Shown here one piece after another: positions 9,480 through 21,600 of a stretch of DNA of 64,000 nucleotides. Made by a program: the position numbers and the translations under genes. Each line of letters starts with the position of its first letter. Within the stretch, counting starts at the first letter, position 1. Location: the NCBI RefSeq assembly GCF_905171765.1, contig NC_053389.1, positions 782,756,772-782,820,771 on the forward strand, in the 5' to 3' direction. This DNA comes from Bufo bufo (taxonomy: Eukaryota > Chordata > Amphibia > Anura > Bufonidae). A model generated the notes under the pieces. That model worked only from the letters and a program-made list of their open reading frames with translations, searched no databases and was not told the DNA's origin.

Positions 9480-11530
9480 ATAACACAAAACGACTCTTTG
9501 ACACTTTTCATTCCTTTCTAAGCCCTAAAGTTCAAGAACCTGTCACTGACCTCTGCGCTGATGGCATGGCCACTTACTTCAGAGACTAGATTGGCAGAAT
9601 CCGGCAGGAAATAATCTCCCAGTCCCCAAATAATTTCAATCCTCCTCCCTCCAATTACTCCACATACTCTCTCTCCTCTTTTGAATCTATAACAGAGGAA
9701 GAAGTCTCCAGGCTTCTCTCTTCTTCTCGACCCACAACCTGTAGCAGTGATCCTATTCCATCACACCTCCTCCAGTCCCTCTCCCCGGCTGTCATCACTC
9801 ACCTAACTACAATTTTTAACCTCTCTTTCTCTTCTGGTATCTTTCCCTCTTCTTTCAAACACTTTATTATAACCCCACTACTAAAGAAACCATATCTTGA
9901 CCCGACCTGTGCTGCTAACTACCAACCTGTTTCTAACCTCCCCTTCATCTCTAAACTCCTTGAACGTCTTGTCTACTCTCACTTAATAAGCTATCTCTCT
10001 GCAAACTCTCTTCTTGACCCCTTACAATCTGCCTTTCACCCTCTTCACTCTACAGAAACTGCCCTTACTAAAGTGTCTAACGATCTCCTAACAGCAAAAA
10101 GAAATGGTGACTATTCGCTACTGATTCTGCTGGATCTCTCTGCAGCGTTCGATACCGTAGACCATAAACTCCTCCTCACCATGCTCCACTCAATTGGCCT
10201 TAAGTACACTGCTCTCTCTTGGTTCTCTTCTTATCTCTCTGGCCGCTCCTTTAGTGTATCATTCGCTGGCTCTTCTTCTTTTCCTCTTCCTCTTGATGTC
10301 GACGTTCCTCAGGGCTCAGTACTAGGTCCTTTACTCCCTCTATACAGACAGACTATCATAGATTTGGCTTTCGATGCCATCTCTATGCTGACATATAGAA
10401 AAGATCTATGGCACACCACTTGTGAGGAAATGAAGGGTTATTTATTTACTCATATTTAGACACTTTGTGTCACATTACATCCAGTATTAATTAAAGCATA
10501 ACATGGAATATCTGTGATGGTCTCAATATCTGTGAGGGACCATCACAGATATTCCATGTTATGCTTTAACTAATACTGGATGTAATGTGACACAAAGTGT
10601 CTAAATATGAGTAAATAAATAACCCTTAATTTCATCACAAGTGGTGTGCCATAGATCTTTTCTATATATTGACTTTACTCTCTATGAGCACCCACCTCTA
10701 AGCAAAAGGTGTGCAGATCTCAATAACCAATAGTAGCTCTATGCCAACTATACACTTCATCCCCTGACATCACCCCTGCTTTACTCCAAAACACCAGTAA
10801 TTGTCTGGCAGCTGTCTCTAACATCATGTCCTCTCTGTATCTAAAACTGAACCTCTCAAAAACTGAACTTCTTGTCTTTCCCCCATCTACTAACTCACCT
10901 AAAATTGATATTTCAATTTCGGTCTGCAGCACTATCATAACTCCTGTGCAACATGCCCGCTGTCTTGGGGCCATATTTGACTCTGATGTTTCCTTTGTTC
11001 ACAATATTGAATCACTTACACGCTCTTGTCGTCTGCACCTCAAGAATATCTCCAGAATCTGCCCTTTTCTTAAGGTGGAAACAGCAAAAACTCTTGTTGC
11101 CTTGATTCATTCTCGTCTTGACTGCTGCAACGCATTACTAATCGGTCTCCCTCTCACTAAACTCATCCCCCTTCAGTCTGTTCAAAATGCTGCAGCCAGG
11201 CTCATCTATCCATCCAACCGCTACACTGATGCTACTAGTCTGTGCCAGTCATTTCTCTGGTTGCCCATCCACCACAGAATACAGTTCAAACTCTCCACCC
11301 TCACCCACAAAGCTCTCCACAGTGCTGCACCTCCATTTATCTCCTCCCTCATCTCCATCTACCACCCTACTCTCTATTCTGTTAGCGACCTAAAATTAAT
11401 AACCTCCATAATTCGTACCTCTCACTCCCGTCTTCAAGACTTTTCTCGAGCTGCACCTACTCTCTGGAATACTCTGCCCAGGAATACTACAGTAGGTCAA
11501 TTCACAACTTCACCTTCAAACGTGCCTTAA
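9480..11530 (+). pseudogene. L2-type LINE reverse transcriptase, decayed
   Basis: Clear reverse transcriptase blocks occur in order. [11 protein letters not shown] and [12 protein letters not shown] lie near 10130-10190, [11 protein letters not shown] near 10300, and the catalytic block is cut after Tyr-Ala-Asp near 10388. After the inserted palindrome the frame resumes with NIMSSLYLKLNLSKTELLVF, then HSRLDCCNALLIGLP, LQSVQNAAARLI and LPIHHRIQFKLSTLTHKAL (11100-11330), the usual C-terminal thumb and connection region. Upstream blocks back to about 9480 are readable only in fragments with stops. The enzyme would copy LINE RNA at the target site; this copy is dead. Confidence 0.85.
10389..10736. 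mobile_element. Palindromic MITE-like insertion in the LINE
   Basis: Two arms of about 130 bp (10393-10523 and 10537-10667) are inverted copies of each other around a loop of roughly 14 bp. They contain gatctatggcacaccacttg and its inverse. The 8-bp repeat ctctatgc flanks the insert at 10381-10388 and 10737-10744, which would fit a hAT-type duplication. A 69-bp non-palindromic tail lies on the right. It interrupts the LINE at the catalytic Tyr-Ala-Asp-Asp block. Confidence 0.75.
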
Positions 11531-11883
11531 AAACACATCTTTTCAGGCAGGCTTATCAAGCTACCTAAAATGACTTTTCCCAGACTAACCCTTTCCCCCA
11601 CCAACTCCTCTGGCCTAAACTAGACCCAAACCCGAAGCAGATCGGCCGGTACCACTCCTGTCAGTTTAATAATGTCTCAAATCCTACTTATCACAATCAA
11701 CTACCTTATGTATCACCCCCAATACCTCATAGATTGTAAGTTCTTGCGAGCAGGGCCCTGACTCCTAGTGTTTCAGTTGCATATTAGCCAGTTACTTTTG
11801 ATATTGTATGAACCCTATGAATTTGTAAAGCGCTGCGGAATATGGTGGCGCTTTTTAAATACATTTTATTATTATTATACAGT

Positions 11884-12183
11884 GGAGATGGTTAGTGACA
11901 GCAAAATTGTCACCATTCGGCAGAGGGATGATTTCTTGCTCTCCAAGACGTAGAGCAGAATCTGAACCAGCAGGTGGTGGCATACTTGGAGTTCACCCTG
12001 CCAGCCGTCATTGAAGATCTGCTGGACTACTGGGCAGCCAAACTGGATTTGTGGCCGCAACTGGCCGAGTTTGTCCTGGAAAAGCGGTCCTTCCCGGCCA
12101 GTAGTGTGGCATCAGAGCTGGTGTTTAGTGCGGCAGGGGCCATAGTTACCCAAGAAGAACTCGCCTGTCCACCCAAAATGTAA
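11884..12183 (+). pseudogene. hAT transposase C-terminal dimerisation region relic
   Basis: The frame at 11974-12183 reads WAAKLDLWPQLAEFV and then RSFPASSVASELVFSAAG. The last block is a variant of the hAT C-terminal dimerisation motif, normally Ser-Glu-Arg-Val-Phe-Ser-x-Ala-Gly. A TAG at about 11951 and the change of Glu-Arg-Val to Glu-Leu-Val mark decay. The frame upstream of 11950 may continue the same domain. It ends at TAA 12181-12183, right before the non-coding 3' region. Confidence 0.75.
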
Positions 12184-12404
12184 GATAAATCAGGCGTGGA
12201 TCAGCCAGGATTTCTACCCACCAATTTCTGATGCATCAGACTAGATCCTCCATGGTGCCACACCAACACTTTGACAAAAGAGACCGGTGTCTTCTGGCTA
12301 TCTGCCTCAGCTACTATTCTGATGCTGCCACCTGCCTGATGCCACACATCTGATGCCAAGTGCTTCTTCTTTTACCCACCATCTTCAGTGGGTACTGGTA
12401 TTGC

Positions 12405-12745
12405 CACCCACCTCCACACTATGTCACCTTGCCACTCTGTAGCCTCCTGATGCCACGACACCTCCACACTCTGTCATTGTGCCACTCTGCAGCCTCCTGA
12501 TGCTGCCACCACCTCCACACTCTGTCATCATGCCATTCTGTAGCCTCCTGATGCTACCGCCACCTCCACACTCTGTGATTGTGCCACTCTGTGGCCTCCT
12601 GATGCTCCCGCCACCTACAGACTTTTTCATTGGGCCACTCTGTGGTCTTCTCATGCTGCTTTCACCTCACCACTATGTCATAGGGCCCCTCTGTGGACTT
12701 CTCATGCTGTTCCCACCCTCCCCACTTCATGACTGGGCCACAATT
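12405..12745. repeat. Minisatellite, about 60-bp unit, 5-6 copies
   Basis: The units share the phrases ccacctccacactctgtca, tgccactctg and gcctcctgatgct in the same direction, with later copies diverged (gggccactctgtggtcttct). The array lies in the 3' non-coding region of the hAT relic. Open frames on both strands here are repeat translations, not genes. Confidence 0.8.
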
Positions 12746-13527
12746 TAGCCTTTTTGGCTTGGCTGACATTATTATTTTTTTGATCCTTCCTCTGATCTGT
12801 CAGAAGGAAGGTAAAATGAGACGCACAATGGATCCTCTCTGTGTAGCAGCTGTAAGGCCTGTATGGTACCATCAAAATTGGCTTGTGATTTGGTAGCTAA
12901 AACTCTGTTTTGGATCCACTCCTGTTTTTTTTTTCGCATTAGCAATACTGATGGATTATTGACCAAATGCTGACCTAGTGAAGGCGGATGCTCCACAGAC
13001 AGGATACATTTTTTGTGGGTTATTGTTCTGACAGATCAGAGGAAGGGTACAATAATCAGTGATGTCAACACAAACTTACTGCTGACACCCTCTCCACTCT
13101 GTAGGGGGGGCTCTACTTGTATAAGCGTTTAATAGAACAGGTTCTGTAGACATTTATGTGGAATCATCTGATGACGGTGTAAAGGGAGAGCGCTTCTTCT
13201 TGGCGCTAACATTGACCTGTAACGTGAGTTATTTGGTCAGTTTTGGCACCGTGACTGCCCAAATAAGTGTAGTGTGCAGTGATTCTAAGTGTGACACCTG
13301 TCATCTGCATGTCATACTGACTCAGTATTATTTCTTTACCAAAGCAGACTCCTTATGCGTGTTACTGCAAGGGACAGTGTTCTACACCACTATAAAGGCT
13401 CTCTGCAGGCAGGAAATAGCCGTTTTTTAGCGTAATTTGCTTTGAATATATTCGGATCAAACCGAATTTTTCCCCAAAAATTCTGCGAACCGGCGAATCT
13501 AATTTTTGTAAAATTTGCTCATCTCTA

Positions 13528-14090
13528 GTGGTGAACCTAAAATAAATGCATCAGATTACATTAATATTAACAGACACAGATAGAAGCCGGGTGCAGGAGT
13601 GGTAACACCACTCTGTCCTAGGAGGCTACCAACTTTCAGGGCAATTGGAGCAACTTTGGTTAGGCCCGAACTGAACTTTTTCAGAATTCAAGAGGAGCAT
13701 GTATGGCCTATAAGTCCCCTCACGCCAATTAAGGGAGATAGTACCCCCCAAATCCTGACTTAGGCCTCTAACCCAGCCAGTACTCTGCTCTGCACTAATG
13801 GGGGGCAATCACCCCGAAACAGCTGTTTGCAGATGAGATGCTGGTTTATTTATTATCCGAGTCATGTCTCAAGGCCTATTTAAAGGGTCGAACATTGACT
13901 TACAGGATAGCTGCCTTTCATATGGTTGCATTAGAGAGAGAGCTTGTTAAGAGCTCATTTGCTTCTATTTTGGAATTGAAATGTTTTGATGATTTTAAAT
14001 CCGTTTTTTTGGAAAAACAGGGTCACCAAACAACTGCAATTCTGGCATTTGCATATTTTTGCGCCTTTTATTGTAAGGGATAAATCATGT
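13528..14090 (+). mobile_element. Penelope-type terminal relic with hammerhead motif
   Basis: No protein motif is recognisable. The segment contains the hammerhead-like motif 4 at 13789-13833, which in vertebrates is most often found in Penelope-like terminal repeats. Boundaries are not defined; the left edge is the hAT terminus at 13527. Confidence 0.4.
13789..13833 (+). ncRNA. Hammerhead-like ribozyme motif 4, core mutated
   Basis: Stem II is GGGG/CCCC (13802-13805 with 13812-13815), then GAA (13816-13818), the palindrome acagctgt as stem III (13819-13826), and T at the cleavage position. Stem I is six pairs, tctgca (13789-13794) with tgcaga (13828-13833). The core reads CTAATGG instead of CTGATGA, so the conserved G5 and A9 are changed. 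The fold is preserved but activity is unlikely. Confidence 0.6.
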
Positions 14091-14409
14091 TAATCAATTT
14101 GGACATTTTTTTTTCAATGCAAAGTTATACCAACTATGTTTAGTTTTTGTTTTTTATTTAAAGATTATTTCTACTTTTAACAGTTTTGGAATATTTTAAC
14201 AATTTAAAAAAATCATTGCAATTGATTTTTCTGTTTTTTTGGTCCCCTTAGGGGAATTCGGTACTGCTGTGTGTAGCTACTGTATTTCACTGGAATTATA
14301 GGTGCCATAGCATCACTGGCCAGGGGTACTTCAGAAGGGGTGTTCAATCACAGGGTTCTCCCCTCCCTCTGTCAAACAGTTCAGTTGTTGCTGTTGCTAT
14401 TGACCTCAG

Positions 14410-15035
14410 TGTCACGCTTCGGTGTGGGGGGGAAACCTACACCGAACTTAGTAGGGAAAGGGGTGAGGGGAAAAATCCTGGAAACTAGGGAAAGGAGCAA
14501 GTCACCTGCTAGAGAAACCCTAATCAAAGTCCTGACTGACTGCAAGTATGAACTGACCCCGAAGATGGGTGAGTTCATACACGGGAACCTAAAGTCCTAA
14601 CTCACCCTGTAGTACCCTGGTACTAATGTCAGGACAAGAGACAACCTGTTCCTTCAAACGGTAGGATGAACAGGAGTCTCCCTCAGGCCTAAACACAAAT
14701 GACAGGAAAAGAGCAACACAAGTAAGCCAAAACAATAAACAACAGGAAAGGAAGACACTTAACTTCAAATGGCTATGGAAGCACAGGAACTCCGCCGAGA
14801 TACAAACACAGCACTCCACAACAAGACAGAAGCTATTAACAGCACAGCATGGTGGGAGAAGCCACAGTAAATAGGGAAGGTAAAATGACTACTTAGGCAA
14901 CACCTGAAGCAAGGGGTGTGGCCATTACCAGAAACAACACAGACACAAAATGATCCACAATAAACCTTTCAGATCAAACCACGTGTTGCCAGTCTTACTG
15001 ATCTCCTTGCAACTGGCACGGAGATGTCTGTGACA
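14410..15035. mobile_element. Solo LTR, 626 bp
   Basis: It begins tgtcacgctt and ends gtctgtgaca (TG...CA with inverted TGTCAC/GTGACA ends), and is flanked by the 5-bp duplication ctcag at 14405-14409 and 15036-15040. A single LTR with a perfect target duplication and no internal region is what recombination between two LTRs leaves. The open frame at 14340-14600 crosses the boundary and is not a gene. Confidence 0.85.
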
Positions 15036-16213
15036 CTCAGCATCTGAGGGGTTCAACAGTTGATCTTAGATCCACTCAATCAGCAGGCGGGTGTAAACTG
15101 TGTACACATACAATATTTGGGGTCATGTGATCCTCCTTTTTTAACATTCCTGCCTTTAGATCTGAAAAATGTCTGATGCCATTTTTCAAAATTTTATCAA
15201 ATTGCCAAAAATGCAGATTTGTATTTGGCCTGAATTTTTGGAAAATTCTAAGTTCAGACTAGCCCTCCTACCGGTTCCCAGTTAGTGAGTCTGCGAGTAA
15301 GCAAGCTAAAGTGATGATGGCTGTTTTGTATGTGCTGCTGCCACGTAGGCCTAGAAAGAACTCTTTTCCATTGCATTACATTGCTGCAGAAGGTTGATGG
15401 CCATAAAGGCCATGTTTGGACTAAAACAGCAATAGTAACACATGATTTTGGCTTTGGACTTTGCTGCATGTGATTAGGATTAACTGCTTCTGGTACCCGA
15501 CTGGACATTATATCTAGGACTGCACCCTGTTAATTGGGCATTGCAAATATATGGGAAAAAGATCAGCATGCCTGTGGTCATTTGGGAAAATTCCATAGTG
15601 TTCCTAGAGAGAGACATAGATCAATTTTCAGCTCCTGTAAAACACTTTGAATATATGTATATACATTTGTATATACATTTCTAGTGCTTGCTTTACAGTT
15701 TTTTACAATTTTAAAATGTCCACTTTTACATATCCATGCAGCAATAATAAATAAATCTACTGCTAGTTAAGTTATAAAAAATGGATAGAAATAGGTAGGT
15801 AGGTATATAGATAGATAGTTAGATAGATATTATATAGATTTATATTATAAAATAACCAATTATCTTCAATTATAAAAAGGTACATATCTCCTTTAAGGTT
15901 CTTCAACGGATTTTCAGAGACATTGGTGGATCTTCAAACTGTGCTGGTACTATAGAGAGACTGCTAGTGGTGATGAATGGCTCAGTTTGCTGTACATCAT
16001 CTATCACCATGACAAAAATTATATTAAAACAATATTTCATACATTCACCGCCTTGTATACAAATTATAATGCTTTTGAAACTCTGGAACTTATGGCAGCA
16101 TCTGGTTGGAGGTTTGGAACATTGTTGTATTTTCTGAACATTTGAACTTTAGCAACCGATGAGAACCATAAAATGCAGCAATAAATAGGAGTCAACACCC
16201 TCATAACTGTTTA
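15036..16213. other. No gene recognised; GATA-type microsatellite
   Basis: Between the solo LTR and the MITE I see no coding region. A short simple repeat of aggt, then agat/tagat units, lies at about 15795-15832. Confidence 0.5.
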
Positions 16214-16679
16214 GGCTATTTTCACACTAGTGTTTTGGCTTTCCGTTTGTGAGATCCTTTCAGGGCTCTCACAAGCGGTCCAAAACGGATCAGTTTTTCC
16301 ATAATGCATTCTGAATGGAAAAGGATCCACTCAGAATGCATCAGTTTGCCTCCGATCAGTCAACATTCTGCTCTGGAGGCGGACACCAAAATGCTGCCTT
16401 CATAGTTTTGCTGTCCGCCTGACGAAGCAGAGCCAAACCGATCCATCCTAGGACACAACGTAAGTCAATGGGAACCACTTTGTTTTCTCTGACACAATCT
16501 GGTACAATAGAAAACGGATCCGTTCCCAATTGACTTTCAATGGTGTTCAAGACGGATCCGTCATGGCTATAGAAGACATAATACAACCGGATCCGTTCAT
16601 GACAAATAAATGCGGTTGTATTATTTTAGCGGAAGCGTTTTTGCAGATCCGCGAAAAAACGCTGGTGTGAAATGTATAC
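16214..16679. mobile_element. Harbinger-type MITE
   Basis: The left end reads ggctattttcacactag after TTA, and the right end gctggtgtgaaatg is a degraded inverse of it. Inside are acggatccg palindromes and aatgcattctgaatgg, the same body as the clean copy at 42937-43374. No coding capacity. Confidence 0.75.
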
Positions 16680-17384
16680 AATGATGGAGACATGGACACA
16701 ATGAGAAATGGCTTTGTTGTTGACTCCACAGCATCACGTAATGTTGCTTAGTCATGTGCGTACTTTGATATCAGAAGGATTACATCCACATAACTGATCT
16801 GATCAATGGTTTACCAGCCCCTTAAATTGTTTACCAAAAGTTATATTTACCTTTCTAGTCCCCGACAGTCTATACTCACATGGTTCTATTAATGACATGC
16901 CTACATAATGTATGACCACTGCGACCACTCACTGTTCAAAGAGCCTGACATCTACTTTAAGTTGGCTTTGATGTATAAAACATTACACTTAGGGCTCATC
17001 CGTAAGCCCAAGCTTTCTACATGAAGGCCCCACAGGTTGTGACATAAAAAGCAACATATAAAATCAGGTGCATGTGGAGATACATAAGGGTCATTCTGAT
17101 GTCACACATACATCAAATACCATATCCACAATCAAAACAATGCGGCAGAAGATTTACAGTTAATTTGGCATAGAGCTATATTTTATTCGATTTTGTATAA
17201 ATTTTCCATAGCAATGGTTACCAGACCAATCTTCACATCTATGGCCTCCTTAAAGGGATTTTTATTTTTTGGTAACTCATAGTGTAACACCCCAGAGTTG
17301 TGTTACTACACGCCTCTACCCCACTACTGTCTTCTAAGAGCCTTTATATTGTCATCTGATATAATTAATATTATGCAAAAAGTA
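16680..17384. other. No gene recognised
   Basis: Unclassified intergenic sequence between a MITE and the Penelope-like element. No motif or boundary is seen. Confidence 0.4.
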
Positions 17385-18056
17385 TGAATAATAGGAGGGC
17401 ACTCAAAATATCCGGGACCACCAGAAAACAAATGTCTATTACCACATTTAATAACATAAAATAGTACATACAGGAGATAAAATATAATACGGTACAAGCG
17501 TGGTATGAATGTGCCCTCTTGGGCATAAAACGCCTGGATGGCACCAAGCGAGCAATGCGATGGTACCACACAGGTAATATAGTAGCCGCTCTTACAAGCT
17601 GTGGGCTAAGTCCTGGGTAGGTAATCTGGATCCCAATATAACGTCCTCTGGGAATCTATATTGATGTTGGTCTATAAATTAGACCGCACTGCCATAGGTA
17701 GAGTAGCGATGGTATATAGATAAATATAGCCCCATGGGGCAAGGTACATTACCCCTCTTCTTTTGCTTGGCAGAGATGGAAAACAGTCTTTGCTTCGCCG
17801 CCCGGACTCACCTCGGCGTCCCGTGTGGTCTCTAGGTCTGATACGCGGTGTCCCACGTGACCTGGCGGCACACCACGTGATACACGCGGCTCGTTTAGGG
17901 AACAGCTCGATTAGTGCTATGTTGGGTCCTAGAGTCCGGACCATGCGATTGTCCACAAATCCAGTCGATAGAGATCCAGGGGGCTACCTATTGGTATCAG
18001 CACCTTAGGAACTCGACAGGGGGACTTGAAAGAAAAAGAAGAACTTTGCTTTCTCA

Positions 18057-18097
18057 AACCAGATGCATTTCAGGGATCACACCCTTTCCTCAGCGAT
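18057..18097 (-). ncRNA. Hammerhead-like ribozyme motif 3
   Basis: On the minus strand the core is CTGAGGA (18093-18087), then an extra A, stem II AGGG/CCCT (18085-18082 with 18075-18072), GAA (18071-18069), the palindrome atgcat as stem III (18068-18063) and C at 18062. Stem I is weak (G-T, C-G, T-G, A-T). It lies about 540 bp downstream of the Penelope-like ORF on the same strand, the expected place for a terminal-repeat ribozyme. Confidence 0.58.
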
Positions 18098-18637
18098 AAT
18101 GACAGCATCTAGATCCAATGCACCTTATATACACTCCATTGTTTCAATGAGGGATTCTGGGAGCTCAGTAGAGTAGAACACCCAACATGGAACATTTGTG
18201 TCTCTCACTTGCTCATGTGGTATTGGTGCATTTGACATTATGACAATCTCTTCAAATACATAAATTGCTGGGCTAAAACCACAATTACAACATAATGCAA
18301 CATACATCAACTTTGTTTCCCATCCATCTACATCCTGGGATGTCCATATTACTTTGTAGTCAAAAAACGCACCTGCGGTAGAAGTGTGTTTTTTGCAATA
18401 TGGGTGCGTTTGTTAGGGCCATCAACTTGGAGCAATAGTCTTCACTATATCTGGCTAGAGCAACCTTGGGAAACATCCAGAAGTGTACATACGAGACCTT
18501 AGACCCTGGGAATGTTAAATGCTAGAGTGGAGATGGTGATGAGGGGTGGTCCGGCAGGGATAGGGGATCCAAGTGCTGGAAACAACAGCCTGACTTGTAT
18601 CCCATGTCCTCACCAAGAAAAAAAAAATAATCGGGAC

Positions 18638-21600
18638 TCACAAGAAGCCAAACAACTCCATCTCCGCATTTAGCCCCCTTGGATCCAGCATATCGAACTC
18701 AAAAATCCTACGTGATTCCTGTCTAGAGATGCAGATAATTTGATTTCCTCCTCTCTTTGATTGGTGTACTTTATCCATAGCTGTAAAGCGAAGGGAGGAT
18801 GGGTCACAATTATGAAATATTTTATAATGTTTGGAGAGTGAGTGTAAATCATCCCCCTTTTTGATTTTTAAAATGTGTTCCATCACTCTCTTGTTCAAAG
18901 ACCTTTTAGTCCTGCCTACATACTGTTTACGGCTTGGACATTCAAGGAGGTAGATGACATTTTGAGAATCACATGTTAGTGTTTCCCTGATCTCTATCTC
19001 AAAGTTGTTCTGTGTAGATTTTACTTTCATAGTATTTTTCGGGAAGGACGTAGTCTTGCAGTTCAGGCATCTACCACACCTAAAGAACCCCTTTGGTTTA
19101 ATCCATAATGAGCCCGTTTTGGTCTGTTGTTGTTTAATGGTCGGGGCGACTTTTGAAGCCAAATTATTGGCTTTGGTGTATGTTATCTGTAGGAATCCTG
19201 ATAAAAAAGGGCCCAAAAGTCTGTCCTCCAATAAAAAGTGCCAATATTTCCAGACAATCCTCTCTACCTGTTTGTGTTGTGTATGGAATGGTAGGATCAA
19301 TCTAAAAATTTCATTGTGCTGTGTGGCCTCCTTAGGTGTGAAAAAGGTGTCTCTTTCCATCAGCCTCACTTTATCCAAAGCTTCTGAAACGATTGTCCGT
19401 GGATATTCTTTCTCTAGGAACTGGTCCCTTAGTGCTGAGGCCTCCACTTCAAATTGACTCACTGGTAGATGACTCTCTAGGCAGATGACAGCTGGAAAAT
19501 CTTATGTAGCTGTTTCTGGCAACCGTCTTGAAGTGGGTACTGCAAGTGATTTTCTGTCCCTCAACCTTCAGATTGACATCCAGGAAAGTCGCCTTTCCAT
19601 GTCCAATGTCAGGGATGAATTTTAAATTCCTATCATTCTGATTAATATCGACTAGGAACTTATTCAAAGATTCCTCATCCCCCTGCCAGACAATAAGAAT
19701 ATCGTCGATATACCGGCGCCAGAGCACCAGACTCGTCCCCAGCCTGGGACGTATTGTGTCATCCTCCCACTGGACCAAAAATAAATTGGCATAGCTGGGG
19801 GCAAATCTGGTGCCCATAGCGGTACCGGTTAGCTGTAGATAAAAACAATCCTCAAACACAAAATAATTGTGTGTCAGGATATAGCGGACTGCCTCCACAA
19901 TGAAGCCAATCTGTGATTCCTCCAGTTCGCTATTCCTTCTAAGTTGAATATTCAGGGCCTCTAGGCCTCTAGGCCCTCAGGCCCATAATCCAGTGCTCCT
20001 CTCATTTTAATGATTCTATGGTCTTAATTATATCCGTGGTATCCTTGATGTATGATGGGACCTTCCTGACCACTGGTTGTAGCCATTCATCTATATACTG
20101 CAACAAATTGACAGATATAGATTCGATCCCTGATACAATGGGCCTGCCCGGTGGGGATTTTTAATCTTTGTGGATTTTCGGGACGCAGTAAAAGGCTGGG
20201 ATCCTCTTATCAGTACCCACAATAAAGCGGGCCTCCTGTTCCAATAGGAAACCTTCCTCTTGGCCCTTCCGACATAGCTCGGACACGGACAGCACCTGAA
20301 AAAAGTCATTCGTCGGGTCCTTTCTCAATCTCTTATACGTGGACTCATCATTCAACTGCCGAAGACACTCGTCCCTGTATGCCTTTGTATCAAGGACCAC
20401 TACAGCCCCACCCTTATCGGCTGGGCGTATTGTGATGTCATGTGTCTTCTGCAGTTGTTGGATCGCCTGTCACAAATGGTGTTGCAGAAAACAAGAAGTA
20501 ACAAATAAAGATCCTACTGACTTGATCCCAAACTAAAGAACAAATGGGTGAGCCCTAACATAGGCCTAGAGCTCTCCCTGACTGCTCAGCCCATGCAAAG
20601 ATCTCTATGATAGAAAGTTGCATGTCCACGTACCTAGACTGAGTGACATCTAAAACCCCTATAATAGTGAGGGGACACGACCACCGCCTCCCTGCACTTA
20701 ATACGGAGGGAGTCAGGGTCACCTAGAATCAAGCCAACAGGAAAACACAAATAAAGGAATAGACTTATCTGAGGAACCAGCGGTTGCAACTTCTAGCAGT
20801 GAGCACAATCCAGGAAGTAGTATAAACCGCAAAGTGAGGCAGTATGGGAGGGGATATAAAGGGAAGCAATCACTGCTAATAGATGACAGCTGGAAGAGGG
20901 AGAAGAGATGTCAAAGCGAAACCAAAACAAAATAACATCATGCAGGAGGTACTGAAGAACGTCTGTCAGAACTTCTCAGAGATCTGGCGGTGACATTGCC
21001 TCAATCTCCTTTCTACTCAGATTGTTTCTATTCCTTGGTTTTATTTGTCTCAGTTCTCTCTCCACGTTCACCCTAAAGGCCATCATCTTATCACTTATTT
21101 CCTGCCTAGGATATTTCCTCAATCTCTCTCTCAGCCTGGTGTGCGAATATTTGTCTGGTGTGGTATTAATTAGCTCCTGTGGAGACCCAGGGTTCTTCAG
21201 GAAATATTTCTTTAGACATAGTCTTCTAATGAATTTCTCTATCCCAATATAAGTGGAGAATTTTTCAATTGGCTTAGTGGGGGCAGATTTTAATCCCTTA
21301 TTTAACAATGAAATATGTGCTTCCGTGAGTTGAAATTTGCTGATGTTGATTATACTCGATGTGTCCTGTGTATTGGGATTGTGTCTTTTTACGTAAATGT
21401 CTCCCTCTCCTTGTCTTTTTTGTGTGTTGTGATTGTAAGGCATTTGGTTCAAGGGTGACTTGTTCCAATAATTGGTTTGACCCTGGTGATTGTAATCCGA
21501 TTTCGGTGGTGAATATCTCTCGTGAGTTAGTTGACGGTGTCTTAAATTGTAATCGTGTTGTCGTATGTGGTGATATCTCTGTGTTTGATTCCGTATGTGT

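Larger units (their letters stand above)
9420..11883 (+). mobile_element. L2-type LINE, 5' truncated, with 3' tail
   Basis: The body encodes a non-LTR reverse transcriptase on the plus strand. It ends with an untranslated tail containing attgtaagttcttgcgagca and agcgctgcggaatatg, then a run of ATT repeats (11868-11880). A short microsatellite tail rather than poly(A), and this agcgctgcggaat 3' end, are typical of L2/CR1-group elements. It is interrupted by a palindromic insertion at about 10389-10736. The 5' part, including any endonuclease domain, is missing or unreadable. Confidence 0.85.
11884..13527 (+). mobile_element. hAT transposon, 3' part
   Basis: It starts directly after the L2 tail and ends with aaatttgctcatctcta at 13527, an inverted hAT-type terminus (tagagatgagc on the other strand). 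From left to right it contains a transposase C-terminal relic, a minisatellite at 12405-12745, a non-coding stretch, and the terminal repeat region with gaaccggcgaatct. No matching left terminus is visible, so the 5' part was lost. Confidence 0.7.

Noticed and set aside
12424..12896. Gly-rich and Pro/Leu-rich open frames
   Set aside because: Translations of the 60-bp minisatellite in the hAT 3' region.
17763..18099. Basic open frames near 17.8-18.1 kb
   Set aside because: They lie in the non-coding tail of the Penelope-like element and overlap the hammerhead-like motif on the other strand; no protein family is recognised.
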